Assembly: GCF_000315915.1 (NCBI RefSeq)
Contig: NC_020194.1
Location: 62,001-126,000 of the forward strand
Length of the DNA stretch: 64,000 nt
Source of the DNA: Henningerozyma blattae CBS 6284
Taxonomy: Eukaryota > Ascomycota > Saccharomycetes > Saccharomycetales > Saccharomycetaceae
Direction of reading: 5' to 3'
The translations under genes and the position numbers were made by a program. This document shows positions 20,354 through 31,463 of the stretch, one piece after another. A model generated the notes under the pieces. It ran no database searches and was not told where the DNA came from. It saw nothing but the letters and a program-made list of their open reading frames with translations. Numbering within the stretch: the stretch's first letter is position 1; every line of letters starts with the position of its first letter.

Positions 20354-22747
20354 TTACATGAGATGTGGATCATACTTATTCGATTCATGTGTTTCGGCAT
20401 TATTGAATAAATTATCATTAGATTGCTGTGAAGTATGGTTATTTTTGCTATCTGTTCCATTGATGTGATCTGTATTACTACCACTGTTATTATCTAGAGG
20501 ACTTGATGGGGAATCAGGTGAAGAACTAGCTTCCGATTCAAAAGAATGCGAACTTTGCAATTCAGAATTACTATTAGGATTACCTGCTGAATCATCTCCT
20601 ACGGCTGAAATATGATGAGATTTATTACCCGAATTTGAATAATGCGTAGGGAATAAAACATTGTCATCTTTATTTGAAATTGAGGGTGAGTTAGGAACCA
20701 AAGGAATTTTATTTGGCATATCTGAAGTAGCTGCTGTAACTGCAGCTGCAGCTACTACTGTCGATAAACTTGGTGTGTTTGCGGCTGTGTTTGAATGAGT
20801 TGATGAAACACTCATATTATCCATATTTAAACTTTGATCTTTCTCAATTTTTGTTACAACTGGTGTTCCCTTTTTTCGATAGCTTAAAACATTTTCTAAA
20901 TTGCCTGTTACTTTTTCTAAATAAAATGGTAATGGTTCCTGATGCTTCAATAGACTAATTTTCCAATTTCTTGCCTTATCCTTTAATTGTATTTGAGTTC
21001 TATTTTTCAAAACTTGATTAATCTTCCCATGTGGGCCATAAGAATCCAAAATCTTTGACCATGAGGTCCCGTATTCTTTTAATCCTTCTCTTAATACGCT
21101 TTCTTCAAATTTTGACCATGCTCTTCTTGTTGGTAATTTTCTCATATTATGCTGTTTTGGGGATGTCGCTATTGATAGATTATTTGCTAAAGATACATCG
21201 TTAATTATTCTTTCCGCTGTGGTAGATAAACTAGCGACATTCTCATCTTGACCTTGGAGCAAATCATGATTGTTATTAGTCAGTACTGATGTAGAAGATT
21301 TATGATGTTTATTCGAGTGGTGATCATCATGCGAGTTTGTGGTACTATTGATATTGTTATTGTTAGATATTGCGGTATCAATCGAGTCAATTGCATCAAC
21401 GCCTATAGCTTCCGATGTGTGAAATCTGGTAGTTTCAGATCCAATCAATATTGGGCTCATGTTGGAATATTTGTCGTTAAATGGGATATATAATAGATGT
21501 GGGTTAATTTCATCAGGGGGCGTAGAGCTATTAGCAGATGTATTTGGAGATGCGTTTTCAGGTTGCATGCTATCAACGTTACTACCTGATATATTTATTA
21601 CTGAGCTAGAATTATTATTATCTAGCCTTATAGTAAAGTTTAAACCAGTTGCATAAAATATATTTCTATCAAAGTTTTGGAAGTTTGAATAGACAGTTGA
21701 TAACAGTAGTTGATTTTTGGTTTCAATAAATGGAGTTGAAGTGCTGGCATTAGTTGGTACAATTAAATTAACATCGGTACCAAACAAAACGGTAGGTAAT
21801 TCATTGTAAGAAAATTTTAAAAGATCCATTAAGAATTCCTTATAATTATATTCATTTCTAATAGACTGTAAAGTTGTATATCTTGATAATTCATTTTTAA
21901 TTTTATTATATTTTAATATTAATAATTTTTGAGAATCATTTAACTTCCTAGTTGAGTCATCAACCAAGTGGCTCTCATTTAAATCAGTACTATCGCTGAT
22001 CGTAGCATTGATGTCATTATGAGGTTTAAGTGGGACCTTTAACAACAATTCGTAAGAAAACCCAGGAGAAAAGACATCATCTAAGATGCTATCAACAACA
22101 TTTTGATCTAATAGAGTGTTTAATGGCTGATCTATTTCATTTAGATATTTTTCTAAAAGGTAACAATAATGCTGGATTTTGAAACTAATAAAAATTGAAA
22201 TCTGTTCATTTGACAATTTAGAATTATTTAAATAAAGATTGGGGCATAATAAGTCTAATATTCCTGGAGCAATATCATCTAATGTGGATGATTTAATTGA
22301 TTTGAAAGCTGTCAAAATTAAAAGTGCTAGATTAGCTTTTCTTGTAGCAGAAATCCAAAAAGGATGATGGTTACTCATCAATTCTGGCAAATTATCCTCT
22401 GTTGTCCAAATAGATGGTAAAGTATCATAGACAGATAATAGATTTTGAGAGCCGTCTCTTTTATTATTTTTGTAAATGGAAACAGTACTTTCGAATATTT
22501 TTAATAAAGATTGAAACACATAAGTTTCGCCTGACTCTAAGCGCTGTGTAGGATCAGTCATCACAAACAACAGGCTAATATTGTTTCTATATTTTAAAAG
22601 CAACTGTAATAACTGGGAAGTAACATTATTCAAAATCGGTAGAGATGATAACGCAAGGCGTGTCGTTAAAGGTAAGCCAGGTAGCATAACTTGACTCAAT
22701 AAAACATTTGGTATTTCTTGGTCTACTAATCTTCGTTCTAAGCTCAT
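20354..22747 (-). CDS. TBF1: Telobox factor Tbf1
   Basis: Tbf1 is an essential TTAGGG-binding protein that acts at subtelomeres, as a boundary factor and as a promoter activator (snoRNA genes in S. cerevisiae). The N-terminal half (residues 1 to about 350) is the helical TRFH-like dimerisation region. The Myb/telobox domain is at about residues 540-597: RRAWSKFEESVLREGLKEYG, TSWSKILDSYGPHGKI, then the telobox QIQLKDKARNWK. Long Asn/Ser/Asp-rich linkers bring it to 797 residues, against about 562 in S. cerevisiae. It is convergent with TAF14 as in YPL129W/YPL128C. The conserved MSLERRLVDQEIPNVLLSQVM supports the start. Confidence 0.95.
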   Translation of the reverse strand: MSLERRLVDQEIPNVLLSQVMLPGLPLTTRLALSSLPILNNVTSQLLQLLLKYRNNISLLFVMTDPTQRLESGETYVFQSLLKIFESTVSIYKNNKRDGSQNLLSVYDTLPSIWTTEDNLPELMSNHHPFWISATRKANLALLILTAFKSIKSSTLDDIAPGILDLLCPNLYLNNSKLSNEQISIFISFKIQHYCYLLEKYLNEIDQPLNTLLDQNVVDSILDDVFSPGFSYELLLKVPLKPHNDINATISDSTDLNESHLVDDSTRKLNDSQKLLILKYNKIKNELSRYTTLQSIRNEYNYKEFLMDLLKFSYNELPTVLFGTDVNLIVPTNASTSTPFIETKNQLLLSTVYSNFQNFDRNIFYATGLNFTIRLDNNNSSSVINISGSNVDSMQPENASPNTSANSSTPPDEINPHLLYIPFNDKYSNMSPILIGSETTRFHTSEAIGVDAIDSIDTAISNNNNINSTTNSHDDHHSNKHHKSSTSVLTNNNHDLLQGQDENVASLSTTAERIINDVSLANNLSIATSPKQHNMRKLPTRRAWSKFEESVLREGLKEYGTSWSKILDSYGPHGKINQVLKNRTQIQLKDKARNWKISLLKHQEPLPFYLEKVTGNLENVLSYRKKGTPVVTKIEKDQSLNMDNMSVSSTHSNTAANTPSLSTVVAAAAVTAATSDMPNKIPLVPNSPSISNKDDNVLFPTHYSNSGNKSHHISAVGDDSAGNPNSNSELQSSHSFESEASSSPDSPSSPLDNNSGSNTDHINGTDSKNNHTSQQSNDNLFNNAETHESNKYDPHLM

Positions 22748-23712
22748 TTTTGTATATATTTGTCTCTGGTATATTTATTTTTTGCTCGGTGTTTGTGGAT
22801 GATTCTATTAATCCAATAATTTGTTTTTGTATTTAAATGTAGTGTCAGCGCAAGCAAATTAACCTCAGATAAATAAATATAACACTATCAAACGTATCCA
22901 ATATAATATTTATAATTGAAACCTAATTTAGGTTAATTATTAATTTCCTATTATATAGGTTGTAGATTTACTGGAAATTGAATTAACCTTCTGGGGTAAT
23001 TAATTCTATATTGTGTTTGTTTTCATTTTGACGTTTTCATTATTTTTCAATATTTTCAATTCCGGAAAATATGGATATGGTCACGTGAGTGTAAATATAT
23101 ATCATGAAGCCAGTAAACTAGTTTGTACAATTCTAGCAATTACTGAGTAATTTTATTTTATATATTTTCCAATATTAGCCTTAGGAAATATTTTTAAGTT
23201 TTATCTATGCGATGTGGTGTTAGTGGAGATTTGAGGATAACCCTCGTTGAAATTATTTCAGAAAGGAATTATAATAGTAAGATATGAATAATGGATATAA
23301 TATAGAGATATATTTACTACGCTTGTGATTTTATTAAGATTATATCGTACATTAATGCTAGTTATCTATTATTTGTATTACAGTAACAATGGCAGATGTA
23401 TAATTCTTTTCAATGTGCGGGTAATAGCCCCGGATTTTTAAAATTTCTAACTTTAAGATACTGAATTTGGCTCATCGATTTACCTAATGAAAAAATATAT
23501 ATACTTATAAAAATATTATAAGGACTTGTCAATGAAAAAGCTTAATATAAAAGCTAAATGGCGTTCTTTTATGAGCTGAAAATACTAAAGTAATTATTTA
23601 TAAGCCAATAAAATATTTAGAGTGTGTGAAAGAAAAATATATCGAAAACTTTTTCAGTAATCTAGAGATATCAATATAAGATCATTAGCATCGTTTCCTG
23701 CATTTTCTCAAT
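22748..23712. other. TBF1-KAP120 divergent spacer
   Basis: About 965 bp. It contains GTCACGTGA, a Cbf1-type E-box, near 23081. HHO1 and NAN1, which lie between these genes in S. cerevisiae, are missing. No other gene is seen. Confidence 0.5.
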
Positions 23713-26700
23713 ATGTCTTCTAGTATAACTAATTTAACAGAGTTGAATTTAGTTACTATTCTTCAACAAGCTAGCGATGTTAATATTGCAAATCCAAATG
23801 CCCAAAGATTAGCTGAACAGCAATTAAAGCTTTGGGAAACTGCACTGGGATTTCATTATCTGTTACAATCAATCTATTTAGACTTATCTAATCCTTTACA
23901 AGTCAGATGGTTAGCTGTAATACAATTTAAAAATGGTGTTGAAAGGTACTGGAGATCAACTAGAATTAATGCTATCAGTAAGGATGAAAAAGCATCTATC
24001 CGAAATAGATTATTTGAGGTTCTAGACGAACAAAATAACCAATTATGTATCCAAAATGCACAAGCTACTGCAAGAATTGCTAGATTAGATTTTCCATCGG
24101 ATTGGACAAATTTATTTGAAACTATAGACTATATATTAAAGAGAATTCAATCTCCAAGCTCTATATCGGATAAGATTCATCTTTATAATTTAATGATTCA
24201 TCTAAATCAAATTATTAAGTTATTAAGTGCAGCAACTATTGGTAGATGCAAACCGGCAATGCAAAGTAAAATGCCCTTAATTTTCCCATCTATTGTAAGA
24301 ATTTATCTTTTTTGTTTTAATGAATGGACTTCAAGTAGTGATTCTATGAATCCTGATTTAATTGATTTGCAATTATCCTATATCACTTTAAAAGTCCTTA
24401 GAAGGATTGTAACTGGTGGATATGATTCCCCTCATAAGGACGAGACAGTTTGTGAATTTATGAAGTTGACCTTATCACATTTTGAACTTCTAATTGAAAA
24501 CCAAGCTAATTTTAGTAAATTTGATCAATATGAAAAATTTATTAGATGTTATGGTAAGCTATATTATAATTTAATTTCCAGTTCCCCAGCATATTTTATT
24601 CTATTTCCTTGTTCAATACAGATATTAATTTCTTATACGCAGATATTAATTGAAAAAGCGCCTGAAGTTTATAATGAAAATTCTGATATAACTGGTGATT
24701 TTTGGGAACAAACCACTATACGTGGGTTTTTAATTCTAAAGAAAATAATAAACTTTGTCAATAAGAAAGGAGTTATTACTATAAAGGCAAGAAGTGATAA
24801 GGCAAGTATTGATTCATCCATTGAGAAAATTAATAATGATTTCTTGAATGAGCAACTCATTATTAAATTATTAGATATTCTAATTGAATGGTATTTAAAA
24901 TTAAGACCTATTGATTTACAAAATTGGTTTGCAGATCCGGAGGAATGGATTAATGAGCAAATGTCAACGAGTTACGAATATCAAATTAGACCTTGTGCTG
25001 AGAATTTCTTCCAAGATTTGATGAATTCTTTCCCAAAATTATTGGTACCTTATCTTTTAAACAAAATTCAAAACAATTCTTCGGCTTCAATGGTTAATAC
25101 CCAAGAGGCTTTCTTATTGAGAGATTCTTTATATTCTAGTTTCCAATTAAGCGCCTCTGTAGTTAGTGATATGGTTGATTTTGATAAATTATTTGTTGAA
25201 GTGTTTTTACCAACTGCAACAAATGTAAAGACTCCCAAAGACCAACTTAGAATTATTAGAAGACGTGTATCATTGATAATTAATGAATGGTCTATTGTAA
25301 AATGTTCAGAAGAAACAAAAAAATTATGCTATGAATATTTTAATGATCTTCTTATGTCTGATGATGATAAAGTAGTTCAATTAACAGCAATCCAATCTTT
25401 GAAGACTATGATTGATGACTGGAATTTTAAAAAAGATTCGTTTGAACCATTTTTGAAAAATGTGGTCAATATCTTGTTAAGAAAAATCTTGCCAACAGTC
25501 TCATTAACGGAAACAAGATTATATGTTTTAAATACCTTAAGTGATATTATTATACAAACAAAGCCTTTAATATCAAATGATCTTCTAATTGAAATATTAC
25601 AAATCGTACCACAATTGTGGGAAATTTCGTCCACAAATCCAAGTGAAAGTATTTTATCTAATGCATTATTAAGATTATTGAAAAATCTTGTAAACTCATT
25701 GGGTCCTAAATCTCATTTAACTTGGGATATTGCCATACCTGCTTTTACAATAGCATGTGATCCTACCTCACCACAATACGCTTTACTGAATGAGGATGGG
25801 TATGAATTATGGAGTTACCTTCTACAGAATTATTCAGAAAAGGAAGTTAAACTTTCAAGTAAATTTATTGATGCCTTACCATTCTTGGAATCGGGTGTTG
25901 AAATGCATTCCGAAATCTTGCCAACTTTGTTAGAGTTGGTTAAAAGTTATACTTTAATTTTAAATCAGCAAGAATATTTTTCAATTCCAGTTTTCTCAAA
26001 TATCTTTGGTAAATTATGTGTACATCTACTAAAATTAAGGGATGATTCATATTATTTGTTGTTACAAATTTGGGAAATCTTAATCTTATCTAATGAATCG
26101 GATTACGAAAAATATTTATTGCAGAATTTTTTTTCAACAGGTATATTAACTGCAATCTTTGATGGTATTTTCCAAGAAGAATCACTATCTAGTTATCAAT
26201 GTAATCAATTGTTACAATTAATTGGTAGAATTGCATATGTCAATCCTAATGCATTAATCGAATTCTTACAGTCCTATCATCAGAACTTACCATCGTCAGT
26301 CGAAAATATGGAATTGCCAATGATGGAACGTAAGATTGTGTACAAAGATATGACTTTTGACTCGATTATAAATAAATTACTATCCATTTGGATCAACTGT
26401 TTCAAGGATCTATATGATCCGAAACAAAAGAAATTACATATTTTGGGTATGTCAAGTTTATTGAGAACAGGTTTAATAACGATATTTGTAGAATTTCCTA
26501 ATATTGCTTCAATTTGGATCGAAATGCTTGAAGAAATTAATGAAACTAGTAATGGTGATTGTGAGAAGTACCATTTGAACGACGTAATTACCGAGCAAAG
26601 TGCTGAGTTCTTTCATCTCACATGTGAACAGGTAAGACAGCATGAATTAAATAAAAATAACGACCCTGTTCATAATATTAGTCTAAAAGAATGTATTAAG

Positions 26701-26823
26701 CAAACAATGCAATTCTTAGAATCTCATCTTGGTGAAAAACGGTACAATGAGTTTATTTCCAATGTACCTGTTCATCTAATAGAAAATTTAAGATTGTTTT
26801 TGGGAATTTCTCCAAGCAAGTGA
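23713..26823 (+). CDS. KAP120: Karyopherin Kap120
   Basis: This is an importin-beta family transport receptor of 1036 residues (S. cerevisiae about 1032). The importin-beta N-terminal domain is at about residues 35-105 (AEQQLKLWETALGFHYLL; NPLQVRWLAVIQFKNGVERY), followed by HEAT-like helical repeats to the end with no low-complexity insertion. In S. cerevisiae, Kap120 imports Rfp1, Swi6 and ribosome-assembly cargo, and affects 60S export. Order and strand match YPL125W between TBF1 and SPC29. Confidence 0.97.
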   Translation: MSSSITNLTELNLVTILQQASDVNIANPNAQRLAEQQLKLWETALGFHYLLQSIYLDLSNPLQVRWLAVIQFKNGVERYWRSTRINAISKDEKASIRNRLFEVLDEQNNQLCIQNAQATARIARLDFPSDWTNLFETIDYILKRIQSPSSISDKIHLYNLMIHLNQIIKLLSAATIGRCKPAMQSKMPLIFPSIVRIYLFCFNEWTSSSDSMNPDLIDLQLSYITLKVLRRIVTGGYDSPHKDETVCEFMKLTLSHFELLIENQANFSKFDQYEKFIRCYGKLYYNLISSSPAYFILFPCSIQILISYTQILIEKAPEVYNENSDITGDFWEQTTIRGFLILKKIINFVNKKGVITIKARSDKASIDSSIEKINNDFLNEQLIIKLLDILIEWYLKLRPIDLQNWFADPEEWINEQMSTSYEYQIRPCAENFFQDLMNSFPKLLVPYLLNKIQNNSSASMVNTQEAFLLRDSLYSSFQLSASVVSDMVDFDKLFVEVFLPTATNVKTPKDQLRIIRRRVSLIINEWSIVKCSEETKKLCYEYFNDLLMSDDDKVVQLTAIQSLKTMIDDWNFKKDSFEPFLKNVVNILLRKILPTVSLTETRLYVLNTLSDIIIQTKPLISNDLLIEILQIVPQLWEISSTNPSESILSNALLRLLKNLVNSLGPKSHLTWDIAIPAFTIACDPTSPQYALLNEDGYELWSYLLQNYSEKEVKLSSKFIDALPFLESGVEMHSEILPTLLELVKSYTLILNQQEYFSIPVFSNIFGKLCVHLLKLRDDSYYLLLQIWEILILSNESDYEKYLLQNFFSTGILTAIFDGIFQEESLSSYQCNQLLQLIGRIAYVNPNALIEFLQSYHQNLPSSVENMELPMMERKIVYKDMTFDSIINKLLSIWINCFKDLYDPKQKKLHILGMSSLLRTGLITIFVEFPNIASIWIEMLEEINETSNGDCEKYHLNDVITEQSAEFFHLTCEQVRQHELNKNNDPVHNISLKECIKQTMQFLESHLGEKRYNEFISNVPVHLIENLRLFLGISPSK

Positions 26824-27368
26824 TTGTTTTTTTCAATATATAATTCTATTAAGCATTACATATTTTTATATAGTTAATCTTCATTATCAATTTATTTATA
26901 TTTATTAATTTCTCATTTTGATAATATAATGCTGTGTAGGATTGATATTGTTTGTTTACTTTTTTTTTATAACTTACAGTAGTTTTCGATAATTTTTAAA
27001 TCAATAAAAATGTATATATAACTATATCTGAACTAAAGAATCCACTCAAGTATATATTAAAGTTATGATAGCGTTATATTTCAAACATAGTTCTTTGTTA
27101 TATGTCAAATTATTTTTGTGTAACTTTTTTTAACATTTTAATTATTTTATAGCGTATTACTATTTGTTATTTTGCATTTTTGGCGTCAATGATAAACGCG
27201 AAAATATACAATTAACGATTCTCGAATGTAAATTAGATAGATATACTTTTTGTCAAATAAAACTTCCTACAGATACTAGTTATCTTTGCAAGCATTCTAT
27301 TAGATCTCTGAGGCTTGCAATTGAAATATTTTGTCACTATAACTGTGAAAACTAAATAAGAAGTATTA
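26824..27368. other. KAP120-SPC29 spacer
   Basis: About 545 bp. AAACGCGAAAA near 27192 is an SBF/MBF-like element, fitting late-G1 expression of a spindle-pole gene. A short frame at 27164-27355 overlaps this promoter and is not supported as a gene. Confidence 0.45.
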
Positions 27369-28219
27369 ATGGGTGAGCAAACTAGAAGACTAAACGATCT
27401 TGAGAGAGATCACGATTCCTTTTGTGAACAGGTACGGCAAATGGCTGGAGATACTACAACTACATATACCCCTGCTAATAAGTCATACGATGAATTACTC
27501 CGAAAACAACTACGAGATGGTGACAAAGTTTTGGATAATCCTATATTTCCCAGAAATGAAAGCTTTTCCCGACTCAATAATCGAAGTAATGAAATAAATA
27601 TTAATCATACTGCTGGTAGCGGAAGTAGCATTATGAATCAAAATATCGAAGATAAATTATTCTTCTTGGATAGAAAGGTAAATGACATGCAAAAGCTTTT
27701 AAATCGTTCAGCTCAACGAGAAAATGAAATGTTATCGATTATTAAAGATTTAGAAGCACGTCAATCTGAATTATTTAGAGCTATTGTTCAACTAAATGAC
27801 AGAAATGAAAGAAATATGGATCGAATCTTAAATAGTATTTCATCAATTTCAAAGCAACGTCAAATACAATCCTCACTTACTAATGGGTATAGCTCACGAA
27901 ACATGTTGGATGATGATGAGAGATCGAGTTATAATGAATATGAGCCTCTGGATGATAACAACAGTATAAATTCTAGTAAAAACTTTACAAAATGAATATT
28001 CGACCATATAAAACCAATACTAATCGTTACACTGATAGCCTAGATCGTGGTCAGCATAATTACACAAGTCAAAGTAGCCCTATAAGGGATAGGCATTATA
28101 TGGATAATGAGATTAGTCCTAGTGAACGGTTTGGTCGTAGGACTATTGATCTAGACAGACTTAATAACACAGATGATACCACGTCAATAGAGAATTTGAT
28201 ATCCAAATTAGATAGATAA
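27369..28219 (+). CDS. SPC29: Spindle pole body protein Spc29, split by a frameshift
   Basis: Two overlapping frames (27369-27995, 208 residues; 27992-28219, 75 residues) together look like Spc29 (S. cerevisiae about 253). The first has YDELLRKQLRDGDKVL, matching the Spc29 DDKLRRQLREG segment, and a coiled coil. The second is Arg/Ser/Asp-rich and ends DDTTSIENLISKLDR, like the STEDILKILSS tail. The second frame is open only from 27980, so the shift must lie at 27977-27995, where an A5 run (27978-27982) is present. One missing A would explain it. Spc29 links the central plaque of the spindle pole body and is essential, which favours sequence error, although a truncated product is possible. Synteny YPL125W-YPL124W-YPL123C supports the name. 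Confidence 0.82.
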
Positions 28220-28364
28220 ATAGTTAATTAATTAGAAAAAAATAAAAATGAAGAATAAAATAGTCATATATACATTATGTTTCTATTTGTTATTTTAATC
28301 CTCATTGGGCATAAAAGTGGGGGGAGGGGATTTGTAGCTGAATAGCAAAGGTAATTTTAATAGA

Positions 28365-29699
28365 TCACGGAAATCTTAAGAATTTCAATTTGTAATTATA
28401 TGTATATTCATCACCCAAGAAAACATCACTCTGTTTGTTACCGCTAGGATAAGAAGTTGAACCCCAATCAAAAATATTTGAGTATCCTAAATGACCAGTC
28501 TTAGAATCATATTCAAATTGAACAGCGTTATTATAAGATTTATTGCAAACGAGTTTTTTTAATCCATTTATGCCACAATAACCATTACGAGATTTTAAAT
28601 AGTAGTTGCCAAATGGAGAGGTTATTAGTTCAAAATTTGCAGGTGTTCCTCTATTATACCAATGGCCATTCCTAATTAAAAATCCATTAAACCCTGATAA
28701 TCTTATTATACCTCTTAACCGTGGTAAAGTTTTATCAGGAGGTTGTGGTTTAGAATGCTTTGGAAAATATCCTTTTGGGTAAAATTTGATATTTGTTGGC
28801 TTACAATTTGAAAATTTTGAATCTAATGAATCGATTGGAATAAATTTTTCATTTAATAAAGAGCCACTAATTAGATTAAAGTACCAAATCTCTTTTAAAG
28901 AATTCTTATTATCACAAGAAATCAAAACTTTTTTGTTATCGAATTCTTTTGATAAAGCATCTGTTATTTCTTTTAATGTATAGGATTTATCAATACTTGG
29001 AACAATATTATTCGATGCAAGAATTTCAAAAGTGTCTAATTTTTTAAATAAATTATAGGTGGTTTTGAAATAATCAAAAACAGCTTGTTTTTTATATTGT
29101 TTAAATGAATCATCTTTATCTTGTTGATATTGAGAATTCCACCTATCATAGCATTTTGGTTTTAAAGATGAAATGCATGAACCATGTTTATTAAATTCAT
29201 GAATCCATAGAGATTCATCATCATTTCTATCAGATTTCCAATATGTATTTAATAAATGTAATAATTCTTTACCAGAAATGTCATTATTTGAATTTGGATC
29301 ATTAAATTGTTTAGAGTTTAATAAATTTGATACATCATCAATCATTAAAGATTGATCACAGAATTGTTCATATGTTCCATCACAATTATCAGGCCATAAA
29401 CCGTGAATTGTAAAAGAGTCTAAGGGGCCCAATTCTTTTTCAATTTCAGTCTTATTTAAACCTTTTCTTGAAGGCTGATAATCCCAGAATTGTGTTTGTA
29501 AGAAGATACCTCCAGGATATTCAAAACAACAAGAATCTTCTACAAATGTATTATTATGGCAACTTAATGGTATTTCAATTGGACATGTGGCATTTGCAAT
29601 TACGTTTGGAATTAGATTTTTGTCTTGGAAAGTCACCTGAGGATCTGTATTAGTATCCCTTAGAGAGAAAAGTATGTTGGCTAGATTAGATACTAGCAT
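28365..29699 (-). CDS. RNY1: Vacuolar RNase T2 Rny1
   Basis: This is a secreted or vacuolar T2-family ribonuclease of 444 residues (S. cerevisiae about 434). Both catalytic segments are intact: CAS I FTIHGLWP with His99, and CAS II HEFNKHGSC with His167, Glu168 and His172. The family Cys pattern (CPIEIPLSC; DSCCFEYPGGIFLQTQFWDY) is kept. A C-terminal extension with RGIIRLSGFNGFLIRNGHWY is as in yeast Rny1. The N-terminal MLVSNLANILFSLR is a weak signal peptide, and an in-frame stop precedes this ATG, so no upstream start exists. In S. cerevisiae, Rny1 is released on stress, cleaves tRNA and promotes cell death. Confidence 0.96.
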   Translation of the reverse strand: MLVSNLANILFSLRDTNTDPQVTFQDKNLIPNVIANATCPIEIPLSCHNNTFVEDSCCFEYPGGIFLQTQFWDYQPSRKGLNKTEIEKELGPLDSFTIHGLWPDNCDGTYEQFCDQSLMIDDVSNLLNSKQFNDPNSNNDISGKELLHLLNTYWKSDRNDDESLWIHEFNKHGSCISSLKPKCYDRWNSQYQQDKDDSFKQYKKQAVFDYFKTTYNLFKKLDTFEILASNNIVPSIDKSYTLKEITDALSKEFDNKKVLISCDNKNSLKEIWYFNLISGSLLNEKFIPIDSLDSKFSNCKPTNIKFYPKGYFPKHSKPQPPDKTLPRLRGIIRLSGFNGFLIRNGHWYNRGTPANFELITSPFGNYYLKSRNGYCGINGLKKLVCNKSYNNAVQFEYDSKTGHLGYSNIFDWGSTSYPSGNKQSDVFLGDEYTYNYKLKFLRFP

Positions 29700-30490
29700 T
29701 GGAGTAATTGGCTAATAAAAGAATTAGATACGTTGGTTTACTATAGTAATTAATGATTTATTGAGTAGAGTTAATTTTTTTATTTAACCAAACTATGTAA
29801 TTCTTAGAACTCCATTATGTTTATATTTTAAAATTTCCCCTTTTTATAGCACGGAGTTGCAACGCTTTCGGAGTTTTTATTTAGAAACAATGGAAGTTAA
29901 AGGCACGTTCAAAATAAAATTCATTTAGCATTTTAAAATATCAAGTTCAAGCTTTACTTGACAAAATTATTGATTGAAGAATTCAATATTTTTTATTATG
30001 TAAAAGAGTACATTTATTTTGTAACCCTGAGAATCTCTATTTGAATGGTACAGCGGGGAGGGTGAACTATTAAATACACAAGAGAGAAGGTTTAATTATA
30101 TTGAATATAAGATTTTAGGTTTATAATGAATACAATTAAACTAATTCGATTAGATACTATTTATATTCTCTTTTATTTGTATATTAGACCATTTGTAATT
30201 GTTAACTCTTATAATAAGTATGAATTTCTATTTCTACTTTCAAAAGTAGGAAACATGTTTTACAGTAAAAATATTATTATAAAAGAATAATCTCGTGTCT
30301 TTTAGAAAATCATATATCTAAAAGCAAATAAAAAATATAATGTATTTTTATATAATATTCGAATCAGTAAATATCTGTATTATTACAAGTAGTACGAGGT
30401 TTTAATGTACTATGCCCCCAGTTGAAGTACAAGTGAAGTAGAGTATGAACACTTACACTAAGAAGACCATGTATTAAATTAAAAGTTTTA

Positions 30491-30526
30491 AAAGTCACCA
30501 AAGTCACCAAAGTCACCAAAGTCACC
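30491..30526. repeat. Tandem repeat (AAAGTCACC)x4
   Basis: Four perfect 9-bp units lie in noncoding DNA. Function is unknown. Confidence 0.95.
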
Positions 30527-31325
30527 AATTTTCTTCTTTTTTCAAAATTGAATTATTATTTAATGACGTTTTTTACATTGATGAATTGAAAAGGTTTTTG
30601 TAAATTATTATCTGGCTGAATATTTACAGTGTTTCAAACTAGACAAAAGAAATTATTAAGACGTTCTTTACTTACTATATAGTGTAGTTATTTTGTACAA
30701 AAATCTTAATTAGACGAACTATCTCTTTTTGCTTTTAATTTTTCATTTGTTTTTTTATTTATACACAATGCGACTCTATTTTGAGTGGACATTAACAAAT
30801 TAGGAAATCTCCGCAGAGTTCTACATTCTCAAGCGACGAGTATTTTTCCTAAACTGGAAACTGAGAAAAGTTAACAACAAATACATATACTCAAATAGAA
30901 GTTGATACTATTCTATACTTGAAATATAGACTTCTGCTTTTATATTTCAGATATTTCACATAATCAAAGAAATTTGATAGATCACTCTTCAGGTTCTGTT
31001 TTGACTAAAATCAATTGCCTTTCTATAAATAAGATTATCCATTAATTCTCATTTGAATTACGTTTGTATAAGAACTTCACCGTACGTTACTTTTATTTTT
31101 TTTCTTTTCCATATATATATATATTTTTTGAAATATATAACCTTTATTGACGCATTGTTCTTTGACATACTATTTTTTTTATCCTTCAAAGGGGAACTAC
31201 TCAATTTATCAAGTGAAATATTTGAAAATATAGGCAACATTGTACGCAGAGTGTGGATATAGTTTGTAATGATTTCAATTGAAATAGTATTTGCATGTGT
31301 GCTGTGCTTCCACTTTTGGAAAGTG

Positions 31326-31387
31326 CACCCGGACACCGGGTTTTCTTTTATATTGAAAAATTTATCATAAAGAAAAATCGATGAGAT
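31326..31387 (+). promoter_or_regulatory. RRP1 promoter: CCGGAC palindrome, RRPE- and PAC-like sites
   Basis: ACCCGGACACCGGGT (31327-31341) is a perfect 6+3+6 inverted repeat. TGAAAAATTT at 31354-31363 is RRPE-like, and TCGATGAGAT at about 31378-31387 holds the PAC core GATGAG. The last two are expected for a ribosome-biogenesis gene. The palindrome recurs in degenerate form upstream of BUR6. Confidence 0.65.
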
Positions 31388-31463
31388 GGAATAATACTTA
31401 CTTTAAGATAAATTGTGGGTTTAAAGCACAAAAGAAAGCATAGTACCATTATCAATAATAATC

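Larger units (their letters stand above)
29700..31463. other. 1.76 kb spacer with a 9-bp tandem repeat
   Basis: RNY1 and RRP1 diverge here. Four exact copies of AAAGTCACC lie at 30491-30526. The RRP1 side has a palindrome and PAC/RRPE-like motifs, entered separately. No gene or tRNA is seen. This is a synteny junction between YPL and YDR/YER material. Confidence 0.5.
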
